A DNA stretch of 64,000 nt from assembly GCA_036307185.1 (NCBI GenBank), contig JAXJYC010000040.1, positions 1-64,000 of the forward strand. The letters are read 5' to 3'. The first letter of the stretch is position 1. Each line of letters opens with the position of its first letter. Source of the DNA: SVEL01 sp017381055 (GTDB lineage Bacteria > Bacillota > Clostridia > Lachnospirales > Lachnospiraceae). Positions 8,357 to 17,519 of this stretch are shown one piece after another. Below the pieces are notes generated by a model that was given only the letters and a program-made list of their open reading frames with translations, ran no database searches and had not been told where the DNA came from. A program made the position numbers and the translations under genes.

Positions 8357-8632
8357 ATGTATACAATTCCGTGGGAAACCTGTTCAACCGAAACCAAGAA
8401 TAGCATCACTGCAGACATTGGCGATATTCGATTAATACTCAAACTATATCCCCAAAACTGGATACTCTCTATGGGTGTCCGTGTTTACACTAAAGATGGC
8501 TCACATAGTATGGTACGACCACCTGCAACGGTTCTGCAAATACCTCTTCCTTGTGAAAAAGAGGAAGCTAAAGCAATTACCCAAGAATACTTTAACAACT
8601 TCTTATCTTCTGTTCTTAGCACATTAACTTGA
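8357..8632 (+). CDS. Hypothetical protein, 91 residues (plus strand)
   Basis: Not recognised. It starts MYTIPWETC and has no membrane segment or known motif; an alternating beta pattern covers residues 20-65. ATG at 8357 follows ACGAGG by about 9 nt. It is the only ICE gene on the plus strand that I accept, supported by its ribosome-binding site, the paired repeats upstream and a hairpin just after its stop codon. Its orientation suggests separate acquisition. Confidence 0.6.
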   Translation: MYTIPWETCSTETKNSITADIGDIRLILKLYPQNWILSMGVRVYTKDGSHSMVRPPATVLQIPLPCEKEEAKAITQEYFNNFLSSVLSTLT

Positions 8633-8640
8633 TACTCATA

Positions 8641-8677
8641 AGCCGATGCAGGGCATTTAATATGATCTGCACCGGCT
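8641..8677 (+). terminator. Hairpin after the plus-strand gene
   Basis: AGCCG/CGGCT, GCAG/CTGC and CAT/ATG stack into one interrupted stem just after the stop at 8632. No clear T-run follows, so terminator function is uncertain. Confidence 0.4.
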
Positions 8678-8708
8678 ATAAATGATTAAACAAAGTTTCC
8701 GTTACATC

Positions 8709-8906
8709 TTATGCAGCCTTTTCCACATCATGCTCAACAGGTAAGCCTTGTGCATCACACTTGATTTTAATGGATATCACATACGCTATTCCTAACCCAA
8801 GAATTGCTACTGCACACGGCCAACCTTCTAGCGAAATATTCACATTCGCATTTCTTGCCAGTTCCTTTCCGGCTTCTTCTGCACCTGCTCTAATAATTTG
8901 TTCCAT
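8709..8906 (-). CDS. Small single-span membrane protein
   Basis: 65 residues. After a charged N-terminal part (EQIIRAGAEEAGKELARNA) one membrane helix (WPCAVAILGLGIAYVISIKI, about 27-46) is followed by an acidic tail. ATG at 8906 is 7 nt after GGAGGA; upstream ATGs lack spacing. Function unknown. Small membrane proteins of this type occur in many ICE variable regions. Confidence 0.6.
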   Translation of the reverse strand: MEQIIRAGAEEAGKELARNANVNISLEGWPCAVAILGLGIAYVISIKIKCDAQGLPVEHDVEKAA

Positions 8907-9045
8907 ACGCATTCCTCCGTTCATAATATATTTGCCTTGTGAAAATTTTCCTTCTGACAACTATATGATAATCTCCTCACAAGTAATATTCAAACAATTG
9001 AGGTACGCGAAACGCGTACAAAAAAATAACTCCCATTTCTGAGAG

Positions 9046-9891
9046 TTATTCCACTTCATTACCAATCCTAATATAATCAATTGCATATTTATTTCCAAGC
9101 TGTGCAAATGAAATCATCATCTGCATACCCACAGCAATATTCATTGCATCCGATTCCCCTGTATCAACCATACTAAATATATATCTCACTGCCAAATAAT
9201 AATCACCTATCTGAGCCCATTCCTTTGTATTCTTTAATTCTTTTATCAACACTAGTGAAAGCTCGTCTAAATCTCCCATACCTTCCATTTTAGCGACTTT
9301 TCTTTCATTTTTTCGAGTCTCGTATATCATTTCCTTCCAATTTACTTGTTTTGAAATAATTCTAGATTGAAATTTTTTTGAAAATACCGGGTCAGCTTGT
9401 ACTGATTTTCTTAATAAAAAAATGCAGCTCAACAGATTTACATATGCTTCTAGTATATCTGCCATAGCTGCTTCTTGAAAATTTTCCATAGCATCTATAA
9501 GCAACGCTCCATTTTCACTATCCTCATAAGAATTAAAAACTTTCTTTATACTTCTCATTCCTTTAGAAAAAAACACGTTTTTATATGCTTTAGGCGACTC
9601 AACAAGCGGAAATAATTGTAAGGCATATTTCCATATTTTGTCGCAATCAAACACATTATCTGTATTAATCTTACCTAACTCAAATAAATTAGTATTCAAT
9701 AACTCATCCGTCGTTTTATCATAACGTCTAGCAATTTGTCCTAATTTTTCTGAATCTGGTTGTCTTTGTCCTCTTTCATAACCACTAATCGTATTTTTTT
9801 GTACACCAAGAAAAAGCCCCAATTCCTCTTGTGTATCCCCATACATTTCCCTTAAATATTTTATGTTTTTTCCTAATATATTTTCATCCAT
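9046..9891 (-). CDS. Xre-family regulator with long C-terminal domain
   Basis: 281 residues. Residues 1-62 are a helix-turn-helix domain (NIKYLREMYGDTQEELGLFLGV, then NTISGYERGQRQPDSEKL). The remaining 220 residues are helical and not recognised, and could sense a ligand or partner. ATG at 9891 follows CAGGAG by 9 nt. It is encoded just downstream of the two unknown genes at 9924 and 10562, likely in one operon, and may repress it. Confidence 0.8.
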   Translation of the reverse strand: MDENILGKNIKYLREMYGDTQEELGLFLGVQKNTISGYERGQRQPDSEKLGQIARRYDKTTDELLNTNLFELGKINTDNVFDCDKIWKYALQLFPLVESPKAYKNVFFSKGMRSIKKVFNSYEDSENGALLIDAMENFQEAAMADILEAYVNLLSCIFLLRKSVQADPVFSKKFQSRIISKQVNWKEMIYETRKNERKVAKMEGMGDLDELSLVLIKELKNTKEWAQIGDYYLAVRYIFSMVDTGESDAMNIAVGMQMMISFAQLGNKYAIDYIRIGNEVE

Positions 9892-9923
9892 ACAAGTTTT
9901 CTCCTGCAAGTATAAATTAACAG

Positions 9924-10565
9924 CTAATAATTATGTGAATAGAAATCAATAATTGGAATACCCTTGCTTATTAAGTAGTTACCAACCGCTTTCTCTATAT
10001 CTCCTGTATTTTTTCCATTTAGTATTATCTCTGTCAACGGAAAAATAATAACAAAAGATTTATCCCATTTCATATCCACTTTATCTACTAATCTTCCCGA
10101 AGTATTGCTATAATTAAAATTTATGTCCATACCTTTTGCTACTACACCCAAATGACCACTATCAGTAAATTTAAGCCACAAAATATTCCTTGTATGTTTT
10201 AATCCAAACTTTTTTTGAATAGAACTGTACTTGTTTTCCCATACAGAATATTTTTCTGTATTATCATCCCAAACAGGCACAACCCATTCACATTCTCTTG
10301 CAATTATCCCCTTATTGATAATAACTTGTTTTTTGCCATCCAACACCACTGTGTCCATCTGCAGAAATTCTTGCTTACTGCCATTTAATTTTTCTAATTC
10401 CATTAAAAATTCATTAACGTGATTTAATACTTGGCTCAACGTAGCAGGCTTTAACGCAGCTTGTTCTCTAGCCTTAATTTCTCTTATTTCTTCATTCTTC
10501 GCTGGCACACGATTGTGTGGTGTATTTGGATTTTCCGAAAAGTATATTTCAATATTTCCTATCAT
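9924..10565 (-). CDS. Hypothetical protein, 213 residues
   Basis: Not recognised. Soluble, with an N-terminal helical segment rich in Glu/Arg (about 20-70) and a C-terminal alpha/beta part (VDMKWDKSFVIIFPLTEIIL). Its ATG at 10565 overlaps the stop of the upstream 95-residue gene, so the two are translationally coupled. Together with the Xre gene downstream they form a three-gene cassette of unknown function, possibly a defence or toxin-antitoxin type cargo; that guess rests on layout only. Confidence 0.6.
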   Translation of the reverse strand: MIGNIEIYFSENPNTPHNRVPAKNEEIREIKAREQAALKPATLSQVLNHVNEFLMELEKLNGSKQEFLQMDTVVLDGKKQVIINKGIIARECEWVVPVWDDNTEKYSVWENKYSSIQKKFGLKHTRNILWLKFTDSGHLGVVAKGMDINFNYSNTSGRLVDKVDMKWDKSFVIIFPLTEIILNGKNTGDIEKAVGNYLISKGIPIIDFYSHNY

Positions 10566-10849
10566 TTCTTCTCCTTTAGTATGTCTTCTAAATATTTCAT
10601 GGTTTTATCATCATCGACGCAAAGACTAATTCCTTCACCATCTATTGATGCATCACATACTGCAAAACGAAATTTTTCTAACTTACAAGGATATAATGTA
10701 CAATCTGGTCCGACTATTCTATCAGATATAATGCAACCTCTATCTGTAAATACTTTCATCACCGCAGCAAGTTCTTCCCTACTATTGCTTGCTTCTATAC
10801 TTTTTAAATATAAGTGTTTGTCATCTCCGGCACATTTAAATGTTTCCAT
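10562..10849 (-). CDS. Hypothetical protein, 95 residues
   Basis: Not recognised. Starts METFKCAGDDKHLYLKSIEA; contains four cysteines (positions about 6, 39, 50 and 55) and an acidic C-terminal half ending in DILKEKK. ATG at 10849 follows AAAGAGGAATTT. First gene of the 10849-9046 cassette, downstream of an extended -10 promoter. Confidence 0.6.
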   Translation of the reverse strand: METFKCAGDDKHLYLKSIEASNSREELAAVMKVFTDRGCIISDRIVGPDCTLYPCKLEKFRFAVCDASIDGEGISLCVDDDKTMKYLEDILKEKK

Positions 10850-10885
10850 AAATTCCTCTTTCGATAATTACTTTTATGGTAATGA

Positions 10886-10894
10886 ATTATATCA
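10886..10894 (-). promoter_or_regulatory. Extended -10 promoter of the 10849-9046 cassette
   Basis: Minus strand TGATATAAT at 10894-10886, 37 nt before the start codon at 10849. No good -35 at 17 nt, which suits an extended -10 promoter. Confidence 0.55.
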
Positions 10895-10923
10895 TATTTA
10901 CAGTTTTTTCTCTACCGTCAAAA

Positions 10924-10967
10924 AGAGCCAGTGTTTAGACAACTGATAATCATCAAACACTAGCTCT
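10924..10967 (-). terminator. Terminator of the transfer operon
   Basis: AGAGCCAGTGTTT (10924-10936) pairs with AAACACTAGCTCT (10955-10967) with one mismatch; TTTTT follows on the minus strand. It lies downstream of the CpaB-like gene at 11121. The stretch 10968-11120 holds a further GCAAGG/CCTTGC dyad and a GTACGT/ACGTAC dyad but no gene. Confidence 0.85.
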
Positions 10968-11120
10968 GTATTTTTGGGGAGTGCAAGGATAGCGTTAGCG
11001 CACCAACCCTTGCTGAGTTATGAAAAATTATGTACGTTTTCTACGTACTGTCACATTCTACAATTTATACTTAATAAGCACAATCCCTTACGCTAATAAA
11101 ATACAAAAAAATACATCTCT

Positions 11121-11858
11121 CTACTTCAAATACAACTGAATACCTTCCCATGCAATTGCCTTGTTTAACGCTGCCACTTCATCCGGTGTTGCAAGTACCG
11201 TAAATGCTACTGCAGTTCCTTCCGATGTATTAAGCTTTTCTCCGGAACTATTGTATGCTCCAAGGATATACACATCCCCTACCACAAATACAAGCTCATC
11301 CGTTGCCGGGTCAATCGCATAGACATCTACAATATCTCCATATCGCAGTGAACCACAGACACTGTTAGAAAACTCTGAAACTTTTAATGCGGTGATCACT
11401 GCATCATCTTTGTACTTATCCATTACAAAATCTGATTCTTCGATGTCTGATTTCTGTAACATCTGACCTTTTACCATATCTTCTTTTACATAAAAGCCAT
11501 CCTTTGGCAGCTGCAACAATGAACTTGCATATACGCTTACAACTGCATCCGCATCCACTCTGATAACTTCAAAATAATCTCCAATCTCATCTGCAGAAAT
11601 CTTGGTATTCTCAACAATGTCCTTTGTTGCCACTACAACATCTGTTTTTAAGTTCTCTGCTAAAGTGTTGTTGCGAACAACAATATACAAAAAGCACACC
11701 ATAATGCTGGCAAGTAACAGCGGTAACACAACAACCTTTGCTACCTTTTTCGCCTTAATCGCCCACTCACTCTCATTTTTCTTTTCAGCCTTTTTTGCTT
11801 TCTTGGCTTCCTTTTGAAGAATCTTTTTCTCTTCCTCTGTCATCTTCTTTTCAAACAT
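11121..11858 (-). CDS. cpaB: CpaB/RcpC-like pilus assembly protein (SAF domain)
   Basis: 245 residues: a Lys/Glu-rich cytoplasmic start (1-35), one membrane helix (VVLPLLLASIMVCFLYIVV, about 48-66) and an outside part with an SAF-like segment (VVVATKDIVENTKISADEI, GQMLQKSDI). CpaB proteins belong to Tad/Flp pilus systems. Last gene of the Tad set 18395-11121. A closely matching fossil lies at 143-322 outside the ICE. Assigned from domain layout and neighbours. Confidence 0.8.
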   Translation of the reverse strand: MFEKKMTEEEKKILQKEAKKAKKAEKKNESEWAIKAKKVAKVVVLPLLLASIMVCFLYIVVRNNTLAENLKTDVVVATKDIVENTKISADEIGDYFEVIRVDADAVVSVYASSLLQLPKDGFYVKEDMVKGQMLQKSDIEESDFVMDKYKDDAVITALKVSEFSNSVCGSLRYGDIVDVYAIDPATDELVFVVGDVYILGAYNSSGEKLNTSEGTAVAFTVLATPDEVAALNKAIAWEGIQLYLK

Positions 11859-11871
11859 GCTCTCTTCCTCC

Positions 11872-12426
11872 TTAATTTACTTCAATTGCACAATAAATAT
11901 CTCTCGTCTTTGTTATATACGAACCATCCAGTATACTCTTGATATCAAACTTCACACGACCATATGCTGATGTCTTAGTTACTACAGTTCCGTCCGGCGT
12001 TTTTACATAGCCAACTCTGCCATTTGAAGTTGTCCTGCTCCCGGTACTAGAATAGGTTGTTACACGAATGCTACTTGCATTTACTTCATAAAGAATGAAC
12101 GTATCAAACTTGAAATTGTAATAAAATCCTTCCGTATTTGATACTGCAGCCATCATGCACTCCCTATAAATAGCATGAGAATCATCACGGTCTTTAAAAA
12201 GCACTACTGGTGTTCCATACAACTCTGCAGATGAAAAGTAATACTCTTCATCTGCTACAAGACTTGCTAAAACCGAATCAGCTAATGCATCATCTATGTC
12301 GTGCTGATGTGTGATAAGCTTCGCCATCTGTAATAGATACATTGTGGTGATTACCATAATGATTGCCATTCCAAACAGCATCATATATCCGATGGCTCCC
12401 ATTGCCTCTTTCTTTTTAAATTTCAT
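11872..12426 (-). CDS. Pseudopilin-like membrane protein (TadE/TadF type)
   Basis: 184 residues. A short basic start (MKFKKKEA) precedes one hydrophobic helix (IGYMMLFGMAIIMVITTMYLL, about 12-32), then an extracellular part. This is the layout of TadE/TadF minor pilins. The KKEA before the helix is shared with the proteins at 12438 and 27378 and may be the processing site of the prepilin peptidase at 35182. ATG at 12426 follows AGGTGG. Confidence 0.7.
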   Translation of the reverse strand: MKFKKKEAMGAIGYMMLFGMAIIMVITTMYLLQMAKLITHQHDIDDALADSVLASLVADEEYYFSSAELYGTPVVLFKDRDDSHAIYRECMMAAVSNTEGFYYNFKFDTFILYEVNASSIRVTTYSSTGSRTTSNGRVGYVKTPDGTVVTKTSAYGRVKFDIKSILDGSYITKTRDIYCAIEVN

Positions 12427-12437
12427 ATCATCACCAC

Positions 12438-12851
12438 CTACTGCTTTGCCGTGGATTGCCTACTGATAGTAACAGTCATTGGCGACTGCGTAACCTTTGA
12501 AATCCCACCGGCGAATCTCAAAATATTGTTATCATATGTTCCGCTTATTTTAAGATAAATTCTCTCTCCATAGCCTACTTCACTTACTGTCGTTCCAGTA
12601 AGCGATATGTTATAAAGCCCACATTCCTCTAACTCATCTATAAGGTTTGCTTTATCTGCAGCTGTAAGATAACCTTCCGTTTCCATTATCAAAAGATATT
12701 CCCTTGCCACCTGATTCATATGCCACTTATCACTGATAGAGGCAAATGCACCAAAGATAATCACAAGAAACGCTGTTGTCATTACGATACCAAGTAAAGC
12801 TACAAGCATATTTTCGATGACAGAACCTGCTTCTTTTTTCTTCTTTAACAT
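12438..12851 (-). CDS. Pseudopilin-like membrane protein (TadE/TadF type)
   Basis: 137 residues: MLKKKKEAGSVIENMLVALL, then the rest of one membrane helix to about residue 37 and a beta-rich outside domain. KKEA followed by G-S-V-I-E puts a glutamate at +5 after Ala, as in classic type IV prepilin processing sites. ATG at 12851 is 8 nt after AGGAGG. Lies between the TadC-like gene and another pseudopilin gene. Confidence 0.72.
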   Translation of the reverse strand: MLKKKKEAGSVIENMLVALLGIVMTTAFLVIIFGAFASISDKWHMNQVAREYLLIMETEGYLTAADKANLIDELEECGLYNISLTGTTVSEVGYGERIYLKISGTYDNNILRFAGGISKVTQSPMTVTISRQSTAKQ

Positions 12852-12863
12852 TGCATCCACCTC

Positions 12864-13703
12864 CTAAAATGCTATCTGCATATCCAATAGTTTCATGATT
12901 ACGCAATACAAAATCAGACCTAAGATATCAAACGCTACCATCATTACGTACATCATTGTCTTATTCTCTAAAATAACGCAGCGTCTCTTATTAACACTAA
13001 CCTGCTCTCTTTCGATATTGTTCTCCAATACCTTTAAGGATTCATCCACTTGCCCGGTTGACTGTAACGACTTGATAACTGTACAGAATGCAGAAATCTC
13101 TCCACTCGAAAAGCTAAGCTCCAACTCCTGCAGACACTCATCAATCGACATCCCGGAATCCAAGTTATTTGACAGTCTGATAAGTGCAAGCTTAAGTCTC
13201 TTATTTTCCACTACCATTACAGAATCCTTTAAAGCATCCGTAATATACTGTCCTCCACGCTTTCCATATAAAACGGAACGTGACATTTCCATAATGTCTG
13301 TCATCATCTCTTCATTGGAACTTTTATTTCTCATTCGAAGATATAAGTCCATAAAGAAAAATCCTGCTACGCCAATAAGGAAAACCACAACGAAAGCCAC
13401 TTCCCCGGTAAAGACCTTCGATAGAAAGATAGTCACAAATGCAAATGCTACCGACCACATGAACTTATATATGTACCACTGGCTCACTGTAATCTGGTCT
13501 TTTAAAAACACATCTGCTCCTAGTTTCTTAAGCTGAATCTGCTTACGTGCTGCAAAGTCTCTTATGTATCTATTGTCTTTTGCATCCTTAAGCTTCGTTA
13601 TTGCTTCCTTATATGGCGTGGTTTCCATTTTTATCATGGCAAGCCCTTGAAATGCACTAAACAATAATGCAAATATCAATATACAAATAAAAATCTCAAC
13701 CAT
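12864..13703 (-). CDS. tadC: TadC-like inner-membrane platform protein
   Basis: About 279 residues, GspF/T2SSF-type. N-terminal membrane helix, a paired helix region around residues 80-115, a cytoplasmic helical domain (RSVLYGKRGGQYITDALKDSV, DECLQEL, VDESLKVLENNI) and a C-terminal membrane helix. TadB and TadC form the platform on which the TadA ATPase acts. ATG at 13703 follows AAGGAGG by 6 nt; the longer frame from a TTG is unlikely. Directly follows the TadB-like gene. Confidence 0.82.
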   Translation of the reverse strand: MVEIFICILIFALLFSAFQGLAMIKMETTPYKEAITKLKDAKDNRYIRDFAARKQIQLKKLGADVFLKDQITVSQWYIYKFMWSVAFAFVTIFLSKVFTGEVAFVVVFLIGVAGFFFMDLYLRMRNKSSNEEMMTDIMEMSRSVLYGKRGGQYITDALKDSVMVVENKRLKLALIRLSNNLDSGMSIDECLQELELSFSSGEISAFCTVIKSLQSTGQVDESLKVLENNIEREQVSVNKRRCVILENKTMMYVMMVAFDILGLILYCVIMKLLDMQIAF

Positions 13704-13713
13704 TGCTGCCTCC

Positions 13714-14664
13714 TTACTTATCCGTAACAAATAACTTCATTGCCACGAACAAATACAAAATTCCTGTTACAAATAAAAGAAACTGTCCGACTGCATTACC
13801 GGTCAGAATCTCTTTTACATCCACACCAATGCCTTTTCCGATAAGCTGCACAATTAAGAGTGCTGCAATAGAAATGACAACCAGTGTAATCTTCATCGAA
13901 AAGAGAATGTTCTTTCTCTCTTCTCTTGCAGATAATGAGGCAGCTATCTGGCCCATCATCTGCGTTAATACCTCTTCATAATTGGCTTGGTAATGCATAC
14001 AGTTCTTTAGATTAAGTACAATCGTCTGAAACTGTCTGTTATCCACGGATTCTTTCATAAAATCAAATGCCATATCTACATTTCCTGTTCGTTCTGCATC
14101 ATAGATAAATCTTGCAACGAGTGAGCGAATCGGACCATCTATGGATGCATGAGTATTCTGCATAATCGTTACAATATCACTACTTCCTTTTGCATGATTG
14201 GATAGGATAGATACGAATATACTTGTACCGTCTTCAATTCGGTTATAGTTCCTTGCCGATAGCCCAAGGACAATCACATAGATAACTACTGCCTGGGCAC
14301 ATCCTAAAAAGATTGCCAAAAAGAAATTCCCTGCAATCAGGATTCCTTCTAATACTCCAAGGACAAACGCTACAAGCATTGCCCCAAGAAATACTTCTCC
14401 GTTTAGGAATGGAAAAATACGTTTCAAGCCACTTGTTAAGATAAGTCTGTCAATCTTATAGAAGATGGAAGTGTTCTCAATTGCACCATAGGTTGCAATA
14501 AACGCTGCCTCATCTAATAACTTCTGCTCCTTCTTTTCTTGATACCTGCTTGAAACAGTTTCCCATACACTGTGCAACTTAAATCGTTTGTGCACCACAT
14601 AGAACAGAGCAAAGAATAATATTCCAAGCAATATCCATGGTGCTATTTCTAAAAACTTTTCCAT
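13714..14664 (-). CDS. tadB: TadB-like inner-membrane platform protein
   Basis: 316 residues with the T2SSF arrangement: an N-terminal membrane helix, two central helices (about 90-140), a helical cytoplasmic region (YNRIEDGTSIFVSILSNHA, ERTGNVDMAFDFMKES) and two C-terminal membrane helices. Pairs with the TadC-like protein. Its ATG overlaps the stop of the lipoprotein gene upstream. Confidence 0.82.
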   Translation of the reverse strand: MEKFLEIAPWILLGILFFALFYVVHKRFKLHSVWETVSSRYQEKKEQKLLDEAAFIATYGAIENTSIFYKIDRLILTSGLKRIFPFLNGEVFLGAMLVAFVLGVLEGILIAGNFFLAIFLGCAQAVVIYVIVLGLSARNYNRIEDGTSIFVSILSNHAKGSSDIVTIMQNTHASIDGPIRSLVARFIYDAERTGNVDMAFDFMKESVDNRQFQTIVLNLKNCMHYQANYEEVLTQMMGQIAASLSAREERKNILFSMKITLVVISIAALLIVQLIGKGIGVDVKEILTGNAVGQFLLFVTGILYLFVAMKLFVTDK

Positions 14665-15713
14665 TATTCTTCCTCCAAATCTCCGTCAGAACCTTCCGGC
14701 TTCTTGTCGTCAGGATCTTCCTCTTCTACTTTCGTTTCCTCTTCGTCCTCACTAGGCATACTTGGGTCATACACAATAAATCCGTACTCATCATAAATGA
14801 TGATTGGGTCATTCCAATTGATACTATCTAATTCGCCTTTGTTGTATTTTTCTAAATCTTCGTCTGCAACATATCTGAATAATCCCACTCCATTTACCAT
14901 GTAATATCCACTCTTAAAGTAGTCCGGTATGGTAATGGAAATACAATTACTGTGCAAAAACTCAAAGTCATAGCTTACAAATCTCTCCAAAGAGCAGAAA
15001 GTATGTATGTCTGCTGTTAGCAAATAATCCTGATAATAGGTTCCGGTATAAAACTCACATACATACTGCTCTCCCTTAGTAAGACCTGCTACTGTTCCAC
15101 CATCGGTTACACTGTCTTTATTTACCTTGATATCCCCTACCCTATCTAAATAAAGCTTTGTTATCGTAGTAAATTCTCCAAGTTGTGCAGCGTCTGATTC
15201 CATATCAATGTAATACTCAAACTCTGCTTCATCATCTACCGCATATGGCAAATAATAATGGTCGCCTCCATCTGCAATCAGATTGGCAACACCGATGGTA
15301 TATCCATAATCTCCAAATCTTTCAAATACAATTGAATCCGGAACCTGCGTATCTGATATATAGATAAGAGCATCCCTACTTGTTACAGTAGGAAGTCTCT
15401 TGTCATTCTCTGCATCCATCCAGATAGTTCTTGGATGCTCGCTTGTCTCTGTAAGTTCTTCATTCTTAAAGTTGTAATCTCCAAGGTGAACCCTAAAGAA
15501 TACAGGCTTAGAATTTACCTTGGCAATATCATCATAGATGCTCTCATCACCTGCAGGATTCCACACATATGCCTTGCCACTCTTAAGCTCATATACATCA
15601 CTGTATTCGTATACGTCGTCTTTATTGGCTCCTGCAAATGTCTCGAACAAACTACAGCCGGAAAGTGTACCCATAATAACTACCATAAGTAAAACAAGTA
15701 CTATTTTTCGCAT
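14664..15713 (-). CDS. Secreted lipoprotein of the transfer operon
   Basis: 349 residues with a lipoprotein signal (MRKIVLVLLMVVIMGTLSGC; lipobox LSGC, Cys20). The mature part is soluble, beta-rich and acidic, ending in a Glu/Asp-rich tail. No known domain recognised. It sits between TadA and TadB genes, where Tad clusters can carry lipoproteins; it may sit at the cell surface in the pilus base. ATG at 15713 follows GGAGG, and the gene overlaps TadA by about 13 bp. Confidence 0.75.
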   Translation of the reverse strand: MRKIVLVLLMVVIMGTLSGCSLFETFAGANKDDVYEYSDVYELKSGKAYVWNPAGDESIYDDIAKVNSKPVFFRVHLGDYNFKNEELTETSEHPRTIWMDAENDKRLPTVTSRDALIYISDTQVPDSIVFERFGDYGYTIGVANLIADGGDHYYLPYAVDDEAEFEYYIDMESDAAQLGEFTTITKLYLDRVGDIKVNKDSVTDGGTVAGLTKGEQYVCEFYTGTYYQDYLLTADIHTFCSLERFVSYDFEFLHSNCISITIPDYFKSGYYMVNGVGLFRYVADEDLEKYNKGELDSINWNDPIIIYDEYGFIVYDPSMPSEDEEETKVEEEDPDDKKPEGSDGDLEEE

Positions 15714-16963
15714 AATAAAATGCCACCTCCAATCGGATAAACCTGTGTGATACGAAGCTTATTTGCATCACTATCCCATCCATCAATCCTTACAATCTCA
15801 TCAATCTTAAAATCCTTTAAGTGAACCACATACTCAAAACCGATAAGCTGTCGCAAAGATTCTTCTAAGGTATATCCTGTCGCCTGACTGATGTAATCAG
15901 CCATCTTTTCAATTGCCATAAGACAATCTTCTCCATGCACAGAAGTCCAACACTTATGTCCTGTCATAGATGCTTTTGATAAACCTGCAGCTTCCTGACC
16001 TTCCTTTACTTCTCCAACGATTACTCTGTCCATATCTACAAGTAGTGCTGCTCTTGTCAAATCTCCAAGAGTGTAGCAAATCTTACTATCGCCACTGTTA
16101 ATCATCACATGAGCAGATAAGATATCCGGATGCTCATTGTCAAACAGTTCTGAGTTCTCCTGACAAATCATTGTTGCTTCATCGTGTGGAATCTGTGAAA
16201 TAAACGCATTCATAAGTGTGGTCTTTCCACTTGCACCTTTTCCGGTAAAAATGATTCCTCTTGAGGAGATCATTTTTGAAATCAACTCATTAAGCACTAC
16301 ATTTCCCTCCACTACCTTCTTACGCTGCGTCTGTTTTTCCCTCTTAGCTGTACTGGGCATACTAAACATCCCAGCTTCCTCTAAATCAGAAAAATCATAC
16401 TTATCTTTTGGAATCTTTCTAATGGCAATACAAGTAATACCACTATCTGTTAAAAGACCACTTACTGCAGTAATACGTAAGATAAAATCCTCCTGCGTAC
16501 TGTCCGTAAATGTCTGAATTGCATTAGCAGTTCCAAGATTTACTCGGTTACGCTCTAAAAGTCTTGTTACGAAATTTGTATAACTATCGGGACTTTCAAA
16601 TGTAATCCCGGAGTCAAATCTTTTACCTTTTTTCTTAATGCGGATGGAATTGTAACAATGAAGCTTGATATCACTAATCTCTTTATCATGAATTAACTCA
16701 TCAATGATTCCATATCCCCACATTTCCTTACGTACCTGTAAAAGCACTTCCTCTTTCTGTTCGTTTGTAAGTTCGCTTCCATCTGCATTCACATATTCTA
16801 ATAACTGCTTCTTGATATGTTCCATAAGACGCTCTCTTGAAACAAACAGTTCCTCAAACTTATGCTTACTAAGATTTGCAAGCACTCTGGCATTCTGCTT
16901 TGAATAAAGCTCATCCACCAAATGATTCGCAAGCTCTTTTACTCCTAAGTTCTTTCCTTCCAT
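15701..16963 (-). CDS. tadA: TadA/CpaF secretion ATPase (first copy)
   Basis: 420 residues of the CpaF/VirB11 family. Walker A FTGKGASGKTTLM near 239-251, an acidic Walker B region (LLVDMDRVIVGEVKEGQEA) and a His-box-like TSVHGED segment. It would power assembly of the pilus or the secretion channel. Encoded between membrane genes of a VirB-like set and the TadB/TadC pair. A second, more distant copy is at 35668. Confidence 0.88.
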   Translation of the reverse strand: MEGKNLGVKELANHLVDELYSKQNARVLANLSKHKFEELFVSRERLMEHIKKQLLEYVNADGSELTNEQKEEVLLQVRKEMWGYGIIDELIHDKEISDIKLHCYNSIRIKKKGKRFDSGITFESPDSYTNFVTRLLERNRVNLGTANAIQTFTDSTQEDFILRITAVSGLLTDSGITCIAIRKIPKDKYDFSDLEEAGMFSMPSTAKREKQTQRKKVVEGNVVLNELISKMISSRGIIFTGKGASGKTTLMNAFISQIPHDEATMICQENSELFDNEHPDILSAHVMINSGDSKICYTLGDLTRAALLVDMDRVIVGEVKEGQEAAGLSKASMTGHKCWTSVHGEDCLMAIEKMADYISQATGYTLEESLRQLIGFEYVVHLKDFKIDEIVRIDGWDSDANKLRITQVYPIGGGILLCEK

Positions 16964-17506
16964 TTACTCTCCTTTCTGCACCTCAACTTTGTGGTGCTGC
17001 ATTCCGTCTTCATCCTTGCTTCCTGCATAAATGAAAACGCCTCCAATTATTACTACAATTGCTACTACAAAGATAATTAACTTCATAAGCAGCTTTCGTT
17101 GTTCTTCCGGATTTGCCTGACGCTGTTTTTGAAGCTTTACTTCCTCTGCTCTTTTTATCTCTTCTGCCTTTTTCTTTATCCACTCTTCATCTTCCGTGGA
17201 TGCATACAGAAGATACTTCTTAGGCTTAAAGAAGAAACAATACAGATATTTTCCGTATGTCATATCCTCTGTATAATTGCATCCAAACGCTACTCCAATC
17301 AGAAGAAACGCCATAAATATGAATACACACACAACAGTTGATGTTCCAAAAAAGATAGGCAGGCAGACATTTAACATTACGCCAATAATCACACTTCCAA
17401 AGAACACTATCTTTTGTAAGAAACTCTGATTCTTAAGTGCATCTATACCAAAGAGTGCATCTGAATCAATCTCTTCCAAATTTACGTTTCTATTCATTTG
17501 TGCCAT
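16964..17506 (-). CDS. PrgI/VirB3-like membrane protein
   Basis: 180 residues. Two adjacent membrane helices (about 33-78), a cytoplasmic Lys/Glu/Arg-rich coiled coil (about 105-140) and a third helix near the C-terminus (LIIFVVAIVVIIGGVFIYA). The two-helix N-terminal part fits PrgI/VirB3-type channel proteins, but the C-terminal helix is unusual. It sits between VirB6-like and TadA genes. Assignment is tentative. Confidence 0.5.
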   Translation of the reverse strand: MAQMNRNVNLEEIDSDALFGIDALKNQSFLQKIVFFGSVIIGVMLNVCLPIFFGTSTVVCVFIFMAFLLIGVAFGCNYTEDMTYGKYLYCFFFKPKKYLLYASTEDEEWIKKKAEEIKRAEEVKLQKQRQANPEEQRKLLMKLIIFVVAIVVIIGGVFIYAGSKDEDGMQHHKVEVQKGE

Positions 17507-17519
17507 TTCTCTCTACCTC

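Noticed and set aside
10968..11120. GTACGT/ACGTAC dyad as a third set of integrase arm sites
   Set aside because: Only partly like the end repeats and far from either end; probably chance or a minor regulatory site.
12895..13536. 213-codon open frame on the plus strand
   Set aside because: Antisense to tadC, no ribosome-binding site, low-complexity Ser/Thr content typical of a shadow frame.
13714..13730. KEA motif at the start of the TadC-like frame as a fourth processing site
   Set aside because: It exists only if an upstream TTG start is used; the ATG at 13703 with AAGGAGG is clearly better.
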